From Azospirillum brasilense (GTDB lineage: Bacteria; Pseudomonadota; Alphaproteobacteria; Azospirillales; Azospirillaceae), in NCBI RefSeq assembly GCF_001315015.1, contig NZ_CP012915.1:868001-932000 (forward strand): a DNA stretch of 64,000 bases, written 5' to 3'. The first letter of the stretch is position 1; each line of letters opens with the position of its first letter. The notes beneath the pieces are model-generated. The model was not told the DNA's origin. It did no database searches and was given only the letters and a program-made list of their open reading frames with translations. Made by a program: the position numbers and the translations under genes. Below, piece by piece: positions 27,484-35,510 of this stretch.

Positions 27484-28617
27484 TCAGCTCCCCGCCGGCT
27501 TGTTGTTCACGACCACGACCGGGGCGCCGTCGCGGATCTTCAACTGGCCGGCGGTCACCACCACGTCACCGGGCTGCAGGCCGGCGGTGATCTCAACCTC
27601 GGCGTTGCGGCGTTCGCCCAGCGTGACGGTGGTCTGCACCGCCTTGCCATCCACCACCTTGAAGACGAACTGGCGGTTGCCGAAGGCGCTGACCGACTGC
27701 TCGGGCACCAGAACGGCGTTGGGGGTCTGGTCCAGCGTTAGGGCCACCCGGGCGAACAGGCCGGGGCGCAGCGCGCCGTCCTTGTTGGGGACGCGGGCGC
27801 GGATCACCACGGCGCGGCCGTTTACGTCGACCAGCGGGTCGATGGCGTAGACCGTGCCGTCGAAGGTCCGCCCACCGAAGGAGTCCACGGCGACCTTCAG
27901 GGTCTGGCCGGTGCGGACGGTCGGCAGATACAGCTCCGGCACCCGGAAATCGAGCTTCAGGGTCTCGATGGCCTCCAGGTTCACGATGTCCTTGCCCGCG
28001 GCCACCACGTCGCCCACCGAGACCTTGCGCAGGCCCAGCACGCCGTCGAAGGGCGCCGTCAGGGTCAGCTTCTCCAACTGCGCCTTGGCGAGCTGCACCG
28101 TCGCCTCGTCGGACTGGAGCTTGGCGAGCGCCTGTTCGCGGTTGCGGGCGGGACCGGTGCGCTGGCGGTACAGTTCCTCGGCGCGGGACAATTCAGCGCG
28201 GGAGAAGGCGATGCTTGCCTGCGCCTGGGCCAGCGTGGCGCGGGCGATGGAGTCATCAAGGCGGATCAGCACCGCGCCCTTTTTCACCGCCTGCCCTTCC
28301 AGGAAGGCGATCTCGGAGACCTTGCCCGCCACCTCGGGCCGGATGACCACCGATTCGCTGGACAGCAGCGAACCGACCGCGGTGACTTGGCGCGACACGG
28401 TGCCGACCTTGACCGGCAGTGCCTCCACCGGCATCGGCGGCGTGCTACCCGGCGGCCCGCCCGCCGCCGGAGCGCCAGACGACGCGCCTCCGGGAGATGG
28501 AACCTTGCCGGCGAGCAGCGTGTTGATGGTTCCGCCCTGCTTGACGAAGTACCAATAGGCGCCGCCGCCGAGAGCGACCAGAACCAGAAGGGCGACGATG
28601 CGAAGCGTGTGGCGCAT
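27484..28617 (-). CDS. RND efflux periplasmic adaptor (membrane fusion protein)
   Basis: 377 residues from ATG 28617, beginning with a membrane anchor (TLRIVALLVLVALGGGAYWYFV). Then come the lipoyl half-motif VRPEVAGKVSEIAFLEGQAVKKGAVLIRLDD-like sequence, a coiled-coil hairpin, the second lipoyl half (LTAPFDGVLGLRKVSVGDVV) and beta-barrel and membrane-proximal domains. It links the permease to an outer-membrane channel. It is the first gene of the two-gene operon. A longer frame opens at TTG 28680 but its extra residues look non-coding. A perfect inverted repeat lies about 100 bases upstream. Confidence 0.94.
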   Translation of the reverse strand: MRHTLRIVALLVLVALGGGAYWYFVKQGGTINTLLAGKVPSPGGASSGAPAAGGPPGSTPPMPVEALPVKVGTVSRQVTAVGSLLSSESVVIRPEVAGKVSEIAFLEGQAVKKGAVLIRLDDSIARATLAQAQASIAFSRAELSRAEELYRQRTGPARNREQALAKLQSDEATVQLAKAQLEKLTLTAPFDGVLGLRKVSVGDVVAAGKDIVNLEAIETLKLDFRVPELYLPTVRTGQTLKVAVDSFGGRTFDGTVYAIDPLVDVNGRAVVIRARVPNKDGALRPGLFARVALTLDQTPNAVLVPEQSVSAFGNRQFVFKVVDGKAVQTTVTLGERRNAEVEITAGLQPGDVVVTAGQLKIRDGAPVVVVNNKPAGS

Positions 28618-28707
28618 GGATACGGAACCCGCACAGGCCCGCCGGCCCGCCGGGCGGGCGCGCGGGGCGTTTCGTGTCAACCGGGCCGCTGTGAGGGGCG
28701 GGCGGTA

Positions 28708-28729
28708 AACTGAACTATATCGTTCAGTT
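28708..28729. promoter_or_regulatory. Perfect palindromic operator upstream of the RND efflux operon
   Basis: AACTGAAC (28708-28715) and GTTCAGTT (28722-28729) are exact reverse complements around TATATC. The size and symmetry suit a TetR-family repressor, the usual regulators of RND pumps. A partial extra half-site (CAGTTC) follows. No tetR gene is adjacent; the neighbours are the adaptor gene and a broken amidohydrolase gene. Confidence 0.65.
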
Positions 28730-28759
28730 CAGTTCCGGAGTCGAGACGGTTGCAAGGGT

Positions 28760-29128
28760 TCAGGCGCGCGGCGGCGGCGGATCGGCTTGCACAACCCGGC
28801 CCTTTTCCATTTCCAGCCGTTCCCCATCGGAAAGAATCACCGTCAGATCAGCGGGTTGACCAGGGCCAACCGCGGTGCAGCCACCGCGCGGACGAACAGC
28901 CCCACCATCAAGACAAAGTCCGGGAGCGCAGCAGGGCGCTTCACCCGCCGGTAGAACCGCACGAATCCGATCTCCTTCAATGCGAAGATCGGCAACCAAG
29001 ACGCCATCCGCGCCGGGTGGCGGAGTGCCCTCGCCGAGGTCCGGGGATTCGATGCGGGCGCGCTTCAACCAGAACTTCCCGGACGCCAGCAATCGTGCGA
29101 GCAGGCAGGCGGAGGTGGACGCGCTCAT
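28760..29128 (-). pseudogene. Internally deleted amidohydrolase (cytosine-deaminase-like) remnant
   Basis: A 122-codon frame. The first 75 codons (FWLKRARI, ADLRIEGDRIRAVLPAGEAP, then APGLCLDGGAVRP) look like the N-terminal beta domain of a COG0402-type deaminase. The last 45 codons (GPGQPADLTVILSDGE) look like the C-terminal beta domain of an amidohydrolase. The whole metal-binding TIM barrel, about 300 residues including the HxH motif, is missing between VRP and the C-terminal part. I infer an old in-frame deletion; function is unlikely. It is oriented towards the efflux operon. Confidence 0.5.
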
Positions 29129-29294
29129 TCCCCGATCCGATGCAGTGGCGGCAAGACGGTCGTTCGGCCGATGACTCAGCCTGTCACGGAAGCGTAAAGG
29201 AAGTTTTGCTCCGGTTGGACTCTTGAACGCGTCCGGGAAATCGGCGATGTGACAATCCTTGGTCCTCCGACCCTCGCGTTCCAAGGGGTGCCCG

Positions 29295-30110
29295 ATGCTG
29301 ATCGCCCAGATGTCCGACCTGCATGTGACGGCCCCCGGCACCGCCCCGACCACCGCTTACGACACGAACACCCGCCTCGCCGCCGCGGTCGCCCATCTGA
29401 ACGCGCTGGTGCCGCGCCCTGACCTCGTCCTCATCACCGGCGACCTCGTCAACGGACCGAAGCCCGGCGAGTACGAGGCGCTGTCCGCCCTGCTGGAACC
29501 GCTCGCCATTCCTTTCCGCGTGCTGCCGGGCAATCACGACGACCGCACGGAACTGCGCCGGACTTTCGCCGGCACCGGCTGGATGCCCATGGAGGGTCCC
29601 TTCCTCCAGCACGCGGTGGAGGAATTCCCGGTCCGCATCCTGATGCTCGATTCGGTCATCCCCGGTTCGGCGGTGGGCGGCCTGTGCGCCGACCGGCTGT
29701 CCTGGCTGGCCGAGCGTCTGGCCGAGCAGCCGGAGCGGCCGACCGTGCTGGCGCTCCACCATCCGCCTTTCGACACCGGGTTGGCCTTCCTGGACACGTT
29801 GCGCTGCCTGGAGGGTGCGGAGGAGTTGGGACGGCTGGTGCGGAGCCGTCCCAACGTCCGCGCCGTCCTGTGCGGCCACACCCACCGCCAGACCGCGGTC
29901 GCCTGGAACGGGGCGCACGGCTACGTCGCCCCGTCCGTGGCCTACCAGATCGCGCTGGATCTGGCGCCGGAACCGCCTTACCGCTGGACGGAGGAGCCGT
30001 CCGCGCTCGCTCTTCATCAATTCCGGCCGAATGGCACAGTGGTGACGCATCTGAGCGTGATCGGCGACTATCCCGGCAGAGAGTTTTCCCGCAAGGCCAG
30101 GAACTCCTGA
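29295..30110 (+). CDS. Calcineurin-like phosphodiesterase (CpdA/GpdQ type)
   Basis: 271-residue cytoplasmic metallophosphoesterase. All metal-binding motifs are present in order: DLH (8-10), GDLVNG (near 52), GNHD (near 82), HHPP (near 155) and GHTHR (near 198). Such class III enzymes hydrolyse cyclic nucleotides or glycerophosphodiesters; the sequence alone does not choose. The ATG at 29295 begins the conserved strand MLIAQMSDLH, with AAGGGG 8-10 bases upstream. Its 3' end overlaps the convergent glycosyltransferase gene by 43 bases. Confidence 0.92.
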   Translation: MLIAQMSDLHVTAPGTAPTTAYDTNTRLAAAVAHLNALVPRPDLVLITGDLVNGPKPGEYEALSALLEPLAIPFRVLPGNHDDRTELRRTFAGTGWMPMEGPFLQHAVEEFPVRILMLDSVIPGSAVGGLCADRLSWLAERLAEQPERPTVLALHHPPFDTGLAFLDTLRCLEGAEELGRLVRSRPNVRAVLCGHTHRQTAVAWNGAHGYVAPSVAYQIALDLAPEPPYRWTEEPSALALHQFRPNGTVVTHLSVIGDYPGREFSRKARNS

Positions 30111-30928
30111 AAACTGGCGCAACGTCCGGCGGCCTGCGCGGCCATGTAGGCGGCGTTCAGGGCGCGCTTGGCGCCCAGGGCGGCGGCGAAGCGGTGGCGC
30201 AGCGCGGCGTCAGCGATCCGCAGGCCGTCGGCGGCCAAGCGGTCGAGAACATGGCGGTAGCAAAGGTCCGCCCGCGTGCCGCTGTCGGCGGAGCAGGTGA
30301 TCGACCCCTCCCGCTGCCGATATTCGTACAGCGGCTCCAGCACAAGCGGCAGGCGGCCCAGCCGGTCGAGAACCTGGACGTTGAAGACCACGTCGTCGCA
30401 GAAATCGACGCCCTCCTCCCAGCCGGGAACGAGGTCGCGGCGGACCACGAAGAACATCGGGACGGAGGTTTCCAGAAAGGTCGCCGCGTCCAGCGTGGCG
30501 GTCCCGGAAGTGGACGGAAACAGGGTGGAGAGTGGCGAGCCGTCACCGTCGCGCACCACCACCACATTGTCCGCCGCCGCCCCGTGCGCCGCCGCCAGCG
30601 GGGCCAGCCGTGCCAACCGGTCCGGCTCGAACCGGTCGTCGGCGTCCAGCGGGGCGATCAGAGGCAGACGCGCCCACCGCAACCCGGCATTGCGCGCCGC
30701 TGGGGCGCCGGACCCGACGCGGCCGGTTCCAGTGAAGGTCAGGCGCGAGTCGGCGATGCCGGCGGCCGCCAGAACGGCGCCGTAGTCGGCGCCGTCGTCG
30801 CTGACCACCACCGCTTCCCAGTGGGAAAAGCTCTGCGCCAGCAGGCTGGACACCGCGCGGGCAATGGTGCCTTGCGCCCGGAAGGCCGGAATGATGACCG
30901 AGACGCCGCCCCCGCTGCCCCCTTCCAT
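30068..30928 (-). CDS. Family 2 glycosyltransferase
   Basis: 286 residues with GT-A fold features: VSVIIPAFRAQGTIARAVSSLLAQSF (9-34), the nucleotide-binding SDDGAD (43-48), AARNAGLRWAR (77-87) and the DXD-type DADD (95-98). A C-terminal Cys-containing helical region follows. It transfers a sugar from a nucleotide donor to an unknown acceptor. ATG 30928 fits the family start; a longer open frame to 31147 has no coding look. It overlaps the phosphodiesterase gene convergently by 43 bases. Confidence 0.9.
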   Translation of the reverse strand: MEGGSGGGVSVIIPAFRAQGTIARAVSSLLAQSFSHWEAVVVSDDGADYGAVLAAAGIADSRLTFTGTGRVGSGAPAARNAGLRWARLPLIAPLDADDRFEPDRLARLAPLAAAHGAAADNVVVVRDGDGSPLSTLFPSTSGTATLDAATFLETSVPMFFVVRRDLVPGWEEGVDFCDDVVFNVQVLDRLGRLPLVLEPLYEYRQREGSITCSADSGTRADLCYRHVLDRLAADGLRIADAALRHRFAAALGAKRALNAAYMAAQAAGRCASFQEFLALRENSLPG

Positions 30929-31189
30929 GCACCGCCCTCCGATTGTGCGAAGGGCAGTGTGCCTCTCCTTCCCGACGGTCGGCAAGCGGCGATCCGCACC
31001 GATGCGGCTAGCCTGAGCGCGACTATGACGGCGCCGGGGTGGGATTTGGCGTCGCGGCCCGTTGAACAAGGAACCGATACGGGCTATGTGGAGAAACGAG
31101 TGGCGTGGTTCGGTCCCCATCCGACATCCCAGGCCCCCGCAAGCCAAAGCCCCCCGGTAGACACGCCGACCTCAGGGAGTTCAAAAACG

Positions 31190-31816
31190 ATGGCGCAAGA
31201 CGGATACACCCGCTTCGACGACGAACCCGAGCAGGAGCCGGACGAGAAGTCGAAGGAAAGCGCCCCGCCGCCGTTCGCTGCCGTGCAGTCGAACCTGTTC
31301 AAGGCGCGCACGGTGCTGATCTTCGGGCAGATCGACATGAAGCTGGCGCAGGCCGTCTCGGCCCAGCTGCTGGCTCTGGCCCACGAGAGCAATGACGACA
31401 TCACGGTCGTGGTGAACTCCCCCGGCGGCCACGTCGAGGCGGGCGACACCATTCACGACATGATCCGCTTCGTGAAGCCGCGCGTGAAGATGCTGGGCAC
31501 CGGCTGGGTCGCCAGCGCCGGTTGCCATATCTTCCTGGCCGCGAAGAAGGAAGACCGCTACTGCCTGCCGAACACCCGCTTCCTGATCCACCAGCCGCTG
31601 GGCGGCACCGGTGGCCGGGCGACGGACATCGCCATCGAGGCGAAGGAAATCATCCGCATGCGTGAGCGGCTGAACCGCATCATCGCGCGCGAAACCGGCC
31701 AGCCGGTGGAGAAGGTTTCCAAGGACACCGACCGGAACTACTGGATGATGGCGGACGAAGCCCGCGAGTACGGCATCGTCACCCATGTCATCGACACCTT
31801 CGACGAGCTGAAGTAA
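31190..31816 (+). CDS. ClpP-family serine protease paralogue with Asn in the third triad position
   Basis: 208 residues with a 28-residue acidic, Pro-ending N-terminal extension. The ClpP core keeps the nucleophile Ser109 (GWVASAGC) and His134 (FLIHQPLGG). The position of the catalytic Asp of E. coli ClpP (in DTERDRF) aligns with Asn183 (DTDRNYW). An Asn at this position is also known in Listeria ClpP1, so activity is possible but altered. AGGGAG lies 10 bases before the ATG. No clpX or lon is adjacent, so this is unlikely to be the main housekeeping clpP. Confidence 0.9.
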   Translation: MAQDGYTRFDDEPEQEPDEKSKESAPPPFAAVQSNLFKARTVLIFGQIDMKLAQAVSAQLLALAHESNDDITVVVNSPGGHVEAGDTIHDMIRFVKPRVKMLGTGWVASAGCHIFLAAKKEDRYCLPNTRFLIHQPLGGTGGRATDIAIEAKEIIRMRERLNRIIARETGQPVEKVSKDTDRNYWMMADEAREYGIVTHVIDTFDELK

Positions 31817-31836
31817 GCGGTCCTCCGGAACGCATG

Positions 31837-31867
31837 AAGCCCCTCTCGAGCGAGAGGGGCTTTTTTT
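31837..31867 (+). terminator. Rho-independent terminator after the ClpP paralogue
   Basis: AAGCCCCTCTCG (31837-31848) and CGAGAGGGGCTT (31851-31862) are complementary and are followed by an unbroken T run ending at 31867. It begins 20 bases after the stop codon. It is the best terminator in the window. Confidence 0.93.
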
Positions 31868-31913
31868 ATGACCGCGGCCTGGTTTGAGCGATCAAGCCCG
31901 TCGAATCAGCCGT

Positions 31914-32126
31914 TTAGACGACGATGTTCAGATTCTGCCCGCGCGTGGCCGTGACGTTTCCACCAGCCGAGGCCCCGTCCGAACCGCCCTGAAGCAACGT
32001 GGCGATCGCCTGATCCTGCTGTTGCGCGGTCTGGTTCAGCGTCTTCACGCCGAAGTCCATCTGTCCCTGCGCCTGCCGCAAGCCGACCGCGGCGCCCAGG
32101 GTGGAGGAGGAAATATCGAGAGCCAT
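31914..32126 (-). CDS. YjfB-family putative motility protein
   Basis: 70 residues with the pattern of the small YjfB family: MALDISSS at the start, a helix QGQMDFGVKTLNQTAQQQDQAIATLL, and a short C-terminal tail ending NLNIVV. The family is annotated as putative motility protein from its flagellar neighbourhoods; its role is not known. It is followed convergently by the terminator of the ClpP gene and lies 59 bases downstream of the FlaG-like gene. Confidence 0.75.
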   Translation of the reverse strand: MALDISSSTLGAAVGLRQAQGQMDFGVKTLNQTAQQQDQAIATLLQGGSDGASAGGNVTATRGQNLNIVV

Positions 32127-32185
32127 CGGAAAGAGCCTTCAAAGGGGGAACCGGCGGCCGAAGCCGACCGTCCGCGCCGTATCGG

Positions 32186-32743
32186 TCAGATGACCACGTT
32201 GACGGAGCCGGCCCCCGCCGAGGGAGCGGCCACCGCGTGGGCCACCATCGGGGTCGAAGCTACCACCGGTGAGGTGTGCGCGGAAGTCCCCTGTGACGTG
32301 CCGGAGCGGCCCCCGCCGCTCCCGGACTGGCCCGAGGCCCAGCGATGCACGGGCGAGCCGTTGGCGGAGGTCCCACTTTGGCTGGTGCCGTTCGGCTGGT
32401 CCTGCCCGTCCGAACCGCCCACCAGCAGTTCCAGTGACGCCTTGCCACTCTTCCGGTCCTTCTGCGCTTCACGGTATTGCCGCAGCGCCGCCTCGGTCGG
32501 GATCTGGTCGAGGGTCGCTCCGTCCTCCGGGCTGCGGAACAGCAGCACCAAGCGCGACGCATCGGCGTCATAGCGGTAGGCGGTCTTCGTGTAGCGCCCG
32601 GCAAGCGGTTCGGACTGTCCGGTGACGGGGTCCTTCACGGGCGGAGTCCCGGTGTCGGCCCCGGTTTCAACAGCCTCGCTGTTGCGGGCCGTCATGAAGG
32701 CCAACGGCCTTGCAGCCGTTGCGGTGGCGATGGCCACGTTCAT
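32186..32743 (-). CDS. Unrecognised protein with a FlaG-like segment
   Basis: 185 residues from ATG 32743. The middle (about 55-95) has TAYRYDADASRLVLLFRSP followed by GATLDQIPTEAALRQYRE, which resembles the FlaG core, where a hydrophobic strand and a turn lead to a QIP motif and a helix. The C-terminal 80 residues are Ser/Gly/Pro-rich and low in complexity. The FlaG resemblance is by eye and weak. It is upstream of the YjfB-like gene on the same strand and divergent from a TPR-glycosyltransferase-like gene. Confidence 0.6.
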   Translation of the reverse strand: MNVAIATATAARPLAFMTARNSEAVETGADTGTPPVKDPVTGQSEPLAGRYTKTAYRYDADASRLVLLFRSPEDGATLDQIPTEAALRQYREAQKDRKSGKASLELLVGGSDGQDQPNGTSQSGTSANGSPVHRWASGQSGSGGGRSGTSQGTSAHTSPVVASTPMVAHAVAAPSAGAGSVNVVI

Positions 32744-32965
32744 GACATTACACCGATGATTGGACAATCCAGCTCATATATTGCAGCCGCACTCGTGCAT
32801 TGTAAAGGGTTCGTTCACCTTTTTTCCGGCTATGCCAAAGGACGAAATCCCACAGGCTGTTTCCGGCACCAAAGCTTCGCATTCCAGGACCAGCGAAGCC
32901 GCCGCTCACCCTTTTCACAGCCGTGGGGCTTGCGGAGGGGCGGCGGTGTGCTTAAGCCTGTATGC

Positions 32966-34465
32966 ATGGCTACGATCGCGGAAGCGCTGACGCTTGCCCT
33001 GGACCACCATCTGGCCGGCCGGCTGGCCGAGGCCCAGCAGCTCTACAACCGCATCCTGGATGTGGACCCGGATCAGCCGGACGCCCTGCATTTCCTTGGC
33101 GTCCTGGCCGGTCAGGTGGGGGAGCAGGCGCTTGGCCTGCAACTCATCGCCCGCGCCATCGCCCAGCGACCCGAAGCGGCGGACATGCACGCCAACAGCG
33201 GCAACATCCGCCGCTCCTCGGGACAACCGGAGGCGGCGGTGGAGGATTACCGGCGCGCTGTCGCCCTCCAGCCCGATTTCGCGGAAGCCTGGACCGACAT
33301 GGCGAACGCCCTGCGCGGCCTGGGCCGCTCCCCTGGCGCCATCGCCGCTCTGGAGCGCGCCGTCACCTCCACCCCCACCCTCGCCATCGCCGTGGAACGC
33401 TTGGGCGCGCTGCGGCACGAGGAGGGGCGCCTGCTGGTTGAGCAGGGGCGCGGCACCGAGGCCCTCCGCCCGCTGGCCCGGGCCGCAGAATTGCTTCCGC
33501 TGGAGGCCGACGTCGCCTTTCTCTACGGCAACGCCTTGTTCGCCATGGGACTGCGGGAGGATTCCACCCTCGCCTACCGCAACGCCCTGGCCATCACGCC
33601 GGATTTTCCGTCTGCCGCCTTCAATCTGGGGATCGCGCTGGGGGTCGTGGACCAGTTGGAGGACTCCGCCCGCGCGCTGGAGCAGGCCGCCCGTCTGGAT
33701 CCCCGCCATCTCGACGCCATCGACCGGCTCGTCATCGCCCTAGCCCTGCTCGGCCGGGACGACGAGGCCGCCGTCTGGGGGGAGCGTGCACTGGACCTCA
33801 AGGACCGCACGGCCATGGACACGGCCCCCGCCCTGCCCCCGTTGACCGCCCGGCCACGCGGGGCCGAGCAGCGGCGGCGCAACGTCATCGCCTTCAGCCT
33901 GTGGGGCGGCCAGCCCACCAGCGCCCAACCCGTCGGCACTCATGACCCGGCGGAGATTGTGCGGCAGACCGTGGCGCTGTACGCAGGCTGGAGCTGCCGG
34001 GTTTATCACGACGGCACCCTTGCCGCCGACCGGTTAAGCGAACTGGCCGCGGCGGGGGCGGACCTCGTGGCGGTGGCCGCCGACGCGCCGACCGGCGGAC
34101 CCTATTGGCGCCTGACCGCCGCCGACGATCCCACGGTGGCGCGTTTCCTCTGCCGCGATTGGGACGCGCTGCCGTCTGCCGATGGGAAGGCCGCCGTGGA
34201 TGACTGGATCGCCTCCGGCCGGCCCTTCCACGTCCTGCGCGACGGGGTGCTGCACACGGAGGTGATGTCGGGCGGCCATTGGGGCGGTGTTGCGGGGCTG
34301 CTGCCCGACCTGCTGCCGCTGGCCGAGCGCCACGGCGCCGCCGAGGCGGACCGGGCGCAGGACCACCGCTTCCTGCGCCGCATCGTCTGGCCAATGATCC
34401 GCGACCACGCCTTGGTCCACGACCGCGCCCACCCCCGGCACGGCCTGCCCTTCCCCACGCCGTGA
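32966..34465 (+). CDS. TPR protein with C-terminal glycosyltransferase-like domain
   Basis: 499 residues. At least seven tetratricopeptide repeats fill about 1-285. After a Pro-rich linker, the C-terminal domain (about 305-495) starts RRNVIAFSLWGG and contains YAGWSCRVYHDG, a RDWDALPSADGKAAVDDWI block and PFHVLRDGVLHTEVMSGGHWGG. From memory, this matches a proteobacterial family of putative glycosyltransferases whose usual block is RDxDSRLSxRE...WLxS and MRDHPxH. Here DS is DA, so the acidic site is altered. ATG 32966 is chosen over an out-of-frame ATG at 32962. Function is inferred only. Confidence 0.8.
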   Translation: MATIAEALTLALDHHLAGRLAEAQQLYNRILDVDPDQPDALHFLGVLAGQVGEQALGLQLIARAIAQRPEAADMHANSGNIRRSSGQPEAAVEDYRRAVALQPDFAEAWTDMANALRGLGRSPGAIAALERAVTSTPTLAIAVERLGALRHEEGRLLVEQGRGTEALRPLARAAELLPLEADVAFLYGNALFAMGLREDSTLAYRNALAITPDFPSAAFNLGIALGVVDQLEDSARALEQAARLDPRHLDAIDRLVIALALLGRDDEAAVWGERALDLKDRTAMDTAPALPPLTARPRGAEQRRRNVIAFSLWGGQPTSAQPVGTHDPAEIVRQTVALYAGWSCRVYHDGTLAADRLSELAAAGADLVAVAADAPTGGPYWRLTAADDPTVARFLCRDWDALPSADGKAAVDDWIASGRPFHVLRDGVLHTEVMSGGHWGGVAGLLPDLLPLAERHGAAEADRAQDHRFLRRIVWPMIRDHALVHDRAHPRHGLPFPTP

Positions 34466-34469
34466 GCGG

Positions 34470-35510
34470 CTACAGAACCTGCTTCGGCAGGGACAGCAGC
34501 TCCTTGCGGATCTGGCCCATGCTGGGGCGGTTGTCCGGCCCAAAAGCGATGGGGCGGCACAGATGCATCGCGGTCAGCCCGACCCGCGCAGTCAGCAGAC
34601 CGTTGATCACCCCCTGCCCCATACGGGTGGAGATGGCCGCGGCGATGGAGCCGCCCAGCGCCTCGACGGCGACATGGTGGGCGCTTTCCGCCACCCCGGC
34701 GACGGCGAGGTTGGCAAGCATCCGCCGCAGCAGCCGCATCGACCCGACATAGCCGGGCCGCGCACCGTAGAGCGCCGCGATCTCCCGCACCAGCTTCAGG
34801 TTGCGCCACAGAACCACCGCGAGGTCGACGACCGCCGCCGGGCTGAGCGCCGTCGCCACCGCCGTGTCGCGGGACGCCCGCAGGACGGTCTGGTAGGCGC
34901 GGCGGTCCAGCGGTCCCATCACCTCGCGGTCGAGCAGGCGCAGGATCTCCGCGTCGTCGTGGGCGTCCGTCACATGGTCGCGCACCCGCTCCAGCGAGGG
35001 CGCCAGATCGGCGCGACCGTCATAGAGGCGGGTCAGCGACCCGGCAAAGCGCTCGGCGTGGCCCGGTTCCCCGGCCTTGGTCACGATCTCCGTGGACAGG
35101 CGCCCGGCCTCGCCGCGCAGTTCCTCGATCTTGCGCAGGCGGCGCAGCGCGCGCAGTTCGCGCAGCAGCATCCCCAGCGCCGCCCCGCCGGCCACCGTCA
35201 CGGCGGCGGCCACCAGCACGCCCAGCGCGGCGCTGGTGGCAAAGGCGCGGTTGAACAGGTCCCAGGTGTCGAAGCCCAGCGCAATCAGCACCAGCGCGGC
35301 CACCGACCCGGCCAGCCAGCGGCCGAGCCGGTTGCGCGGCCGGTCCTCCGCCAGCAGCGCGGGAAGGCGCTCCGCCGCGGACCCGGACAGGGGGCCGGCC
35401 AGGGGACCGGCGATGATCGCCTCTTCCTCCGCCGCCGGGACGGCGGCGGCGCGGGTGGGGTCCAGCTCCATCGGCGGGACCCATTGGCGGTCGCGCGTGC
35501 GCTCGCTCAT
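34470..35510 (-). CDS. ycjF: YcjF-family (DUF697) inner-membrane protein
   Basis: 346 residues with two adjacent membrane helices (about 80-130: WLAGSVAALVLIALGF and ALGVLVAAAVTVAGGAALGML). The C-terminal YcjF/DUF697 domain follows (from about 220, RRAYQTVLRAS onward, with ARPGYVGSMRLLRRMLANLAVAG). Enterobacterial YcjF partners the GTPase-like YcjX, and both are induced by envelope stress. Its ATG overlaps the ycjX stop (ATGA). Longer in-frame starts upstream fall inside ycjX and were not used. Confidence 0.9.
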   Translation of the reverse strand: MSERTRDRQWVPPMELDPTRAAAVPAAEEEAIIAGPLAGPLSGSAAERLPALLAEDRPRNRLGRWLAGSVAALVLIALGFDTWDLFNRAFATSAALGVLVAAAVTVAGGAALGMLLRELRALRRLRKIEELRGEAGRLSTEIVTKAGEPGHAERFAGSLTRLYDGRADLAPSLERVRDHVTDAHDDAEILRLLDREVMGPLDRRAYQTVLRASRDTAVATALSPAAVVDLAVVLWRNLKLVREIAALYGARPGYVGSMRLLRRMLANLAVAGVAESAHHVAVEALGGSIAAAISTRMGQGVINGLLTARVGLTAMHLCRPIAFGPDNRPSMGQIRKELLSLPKQVL

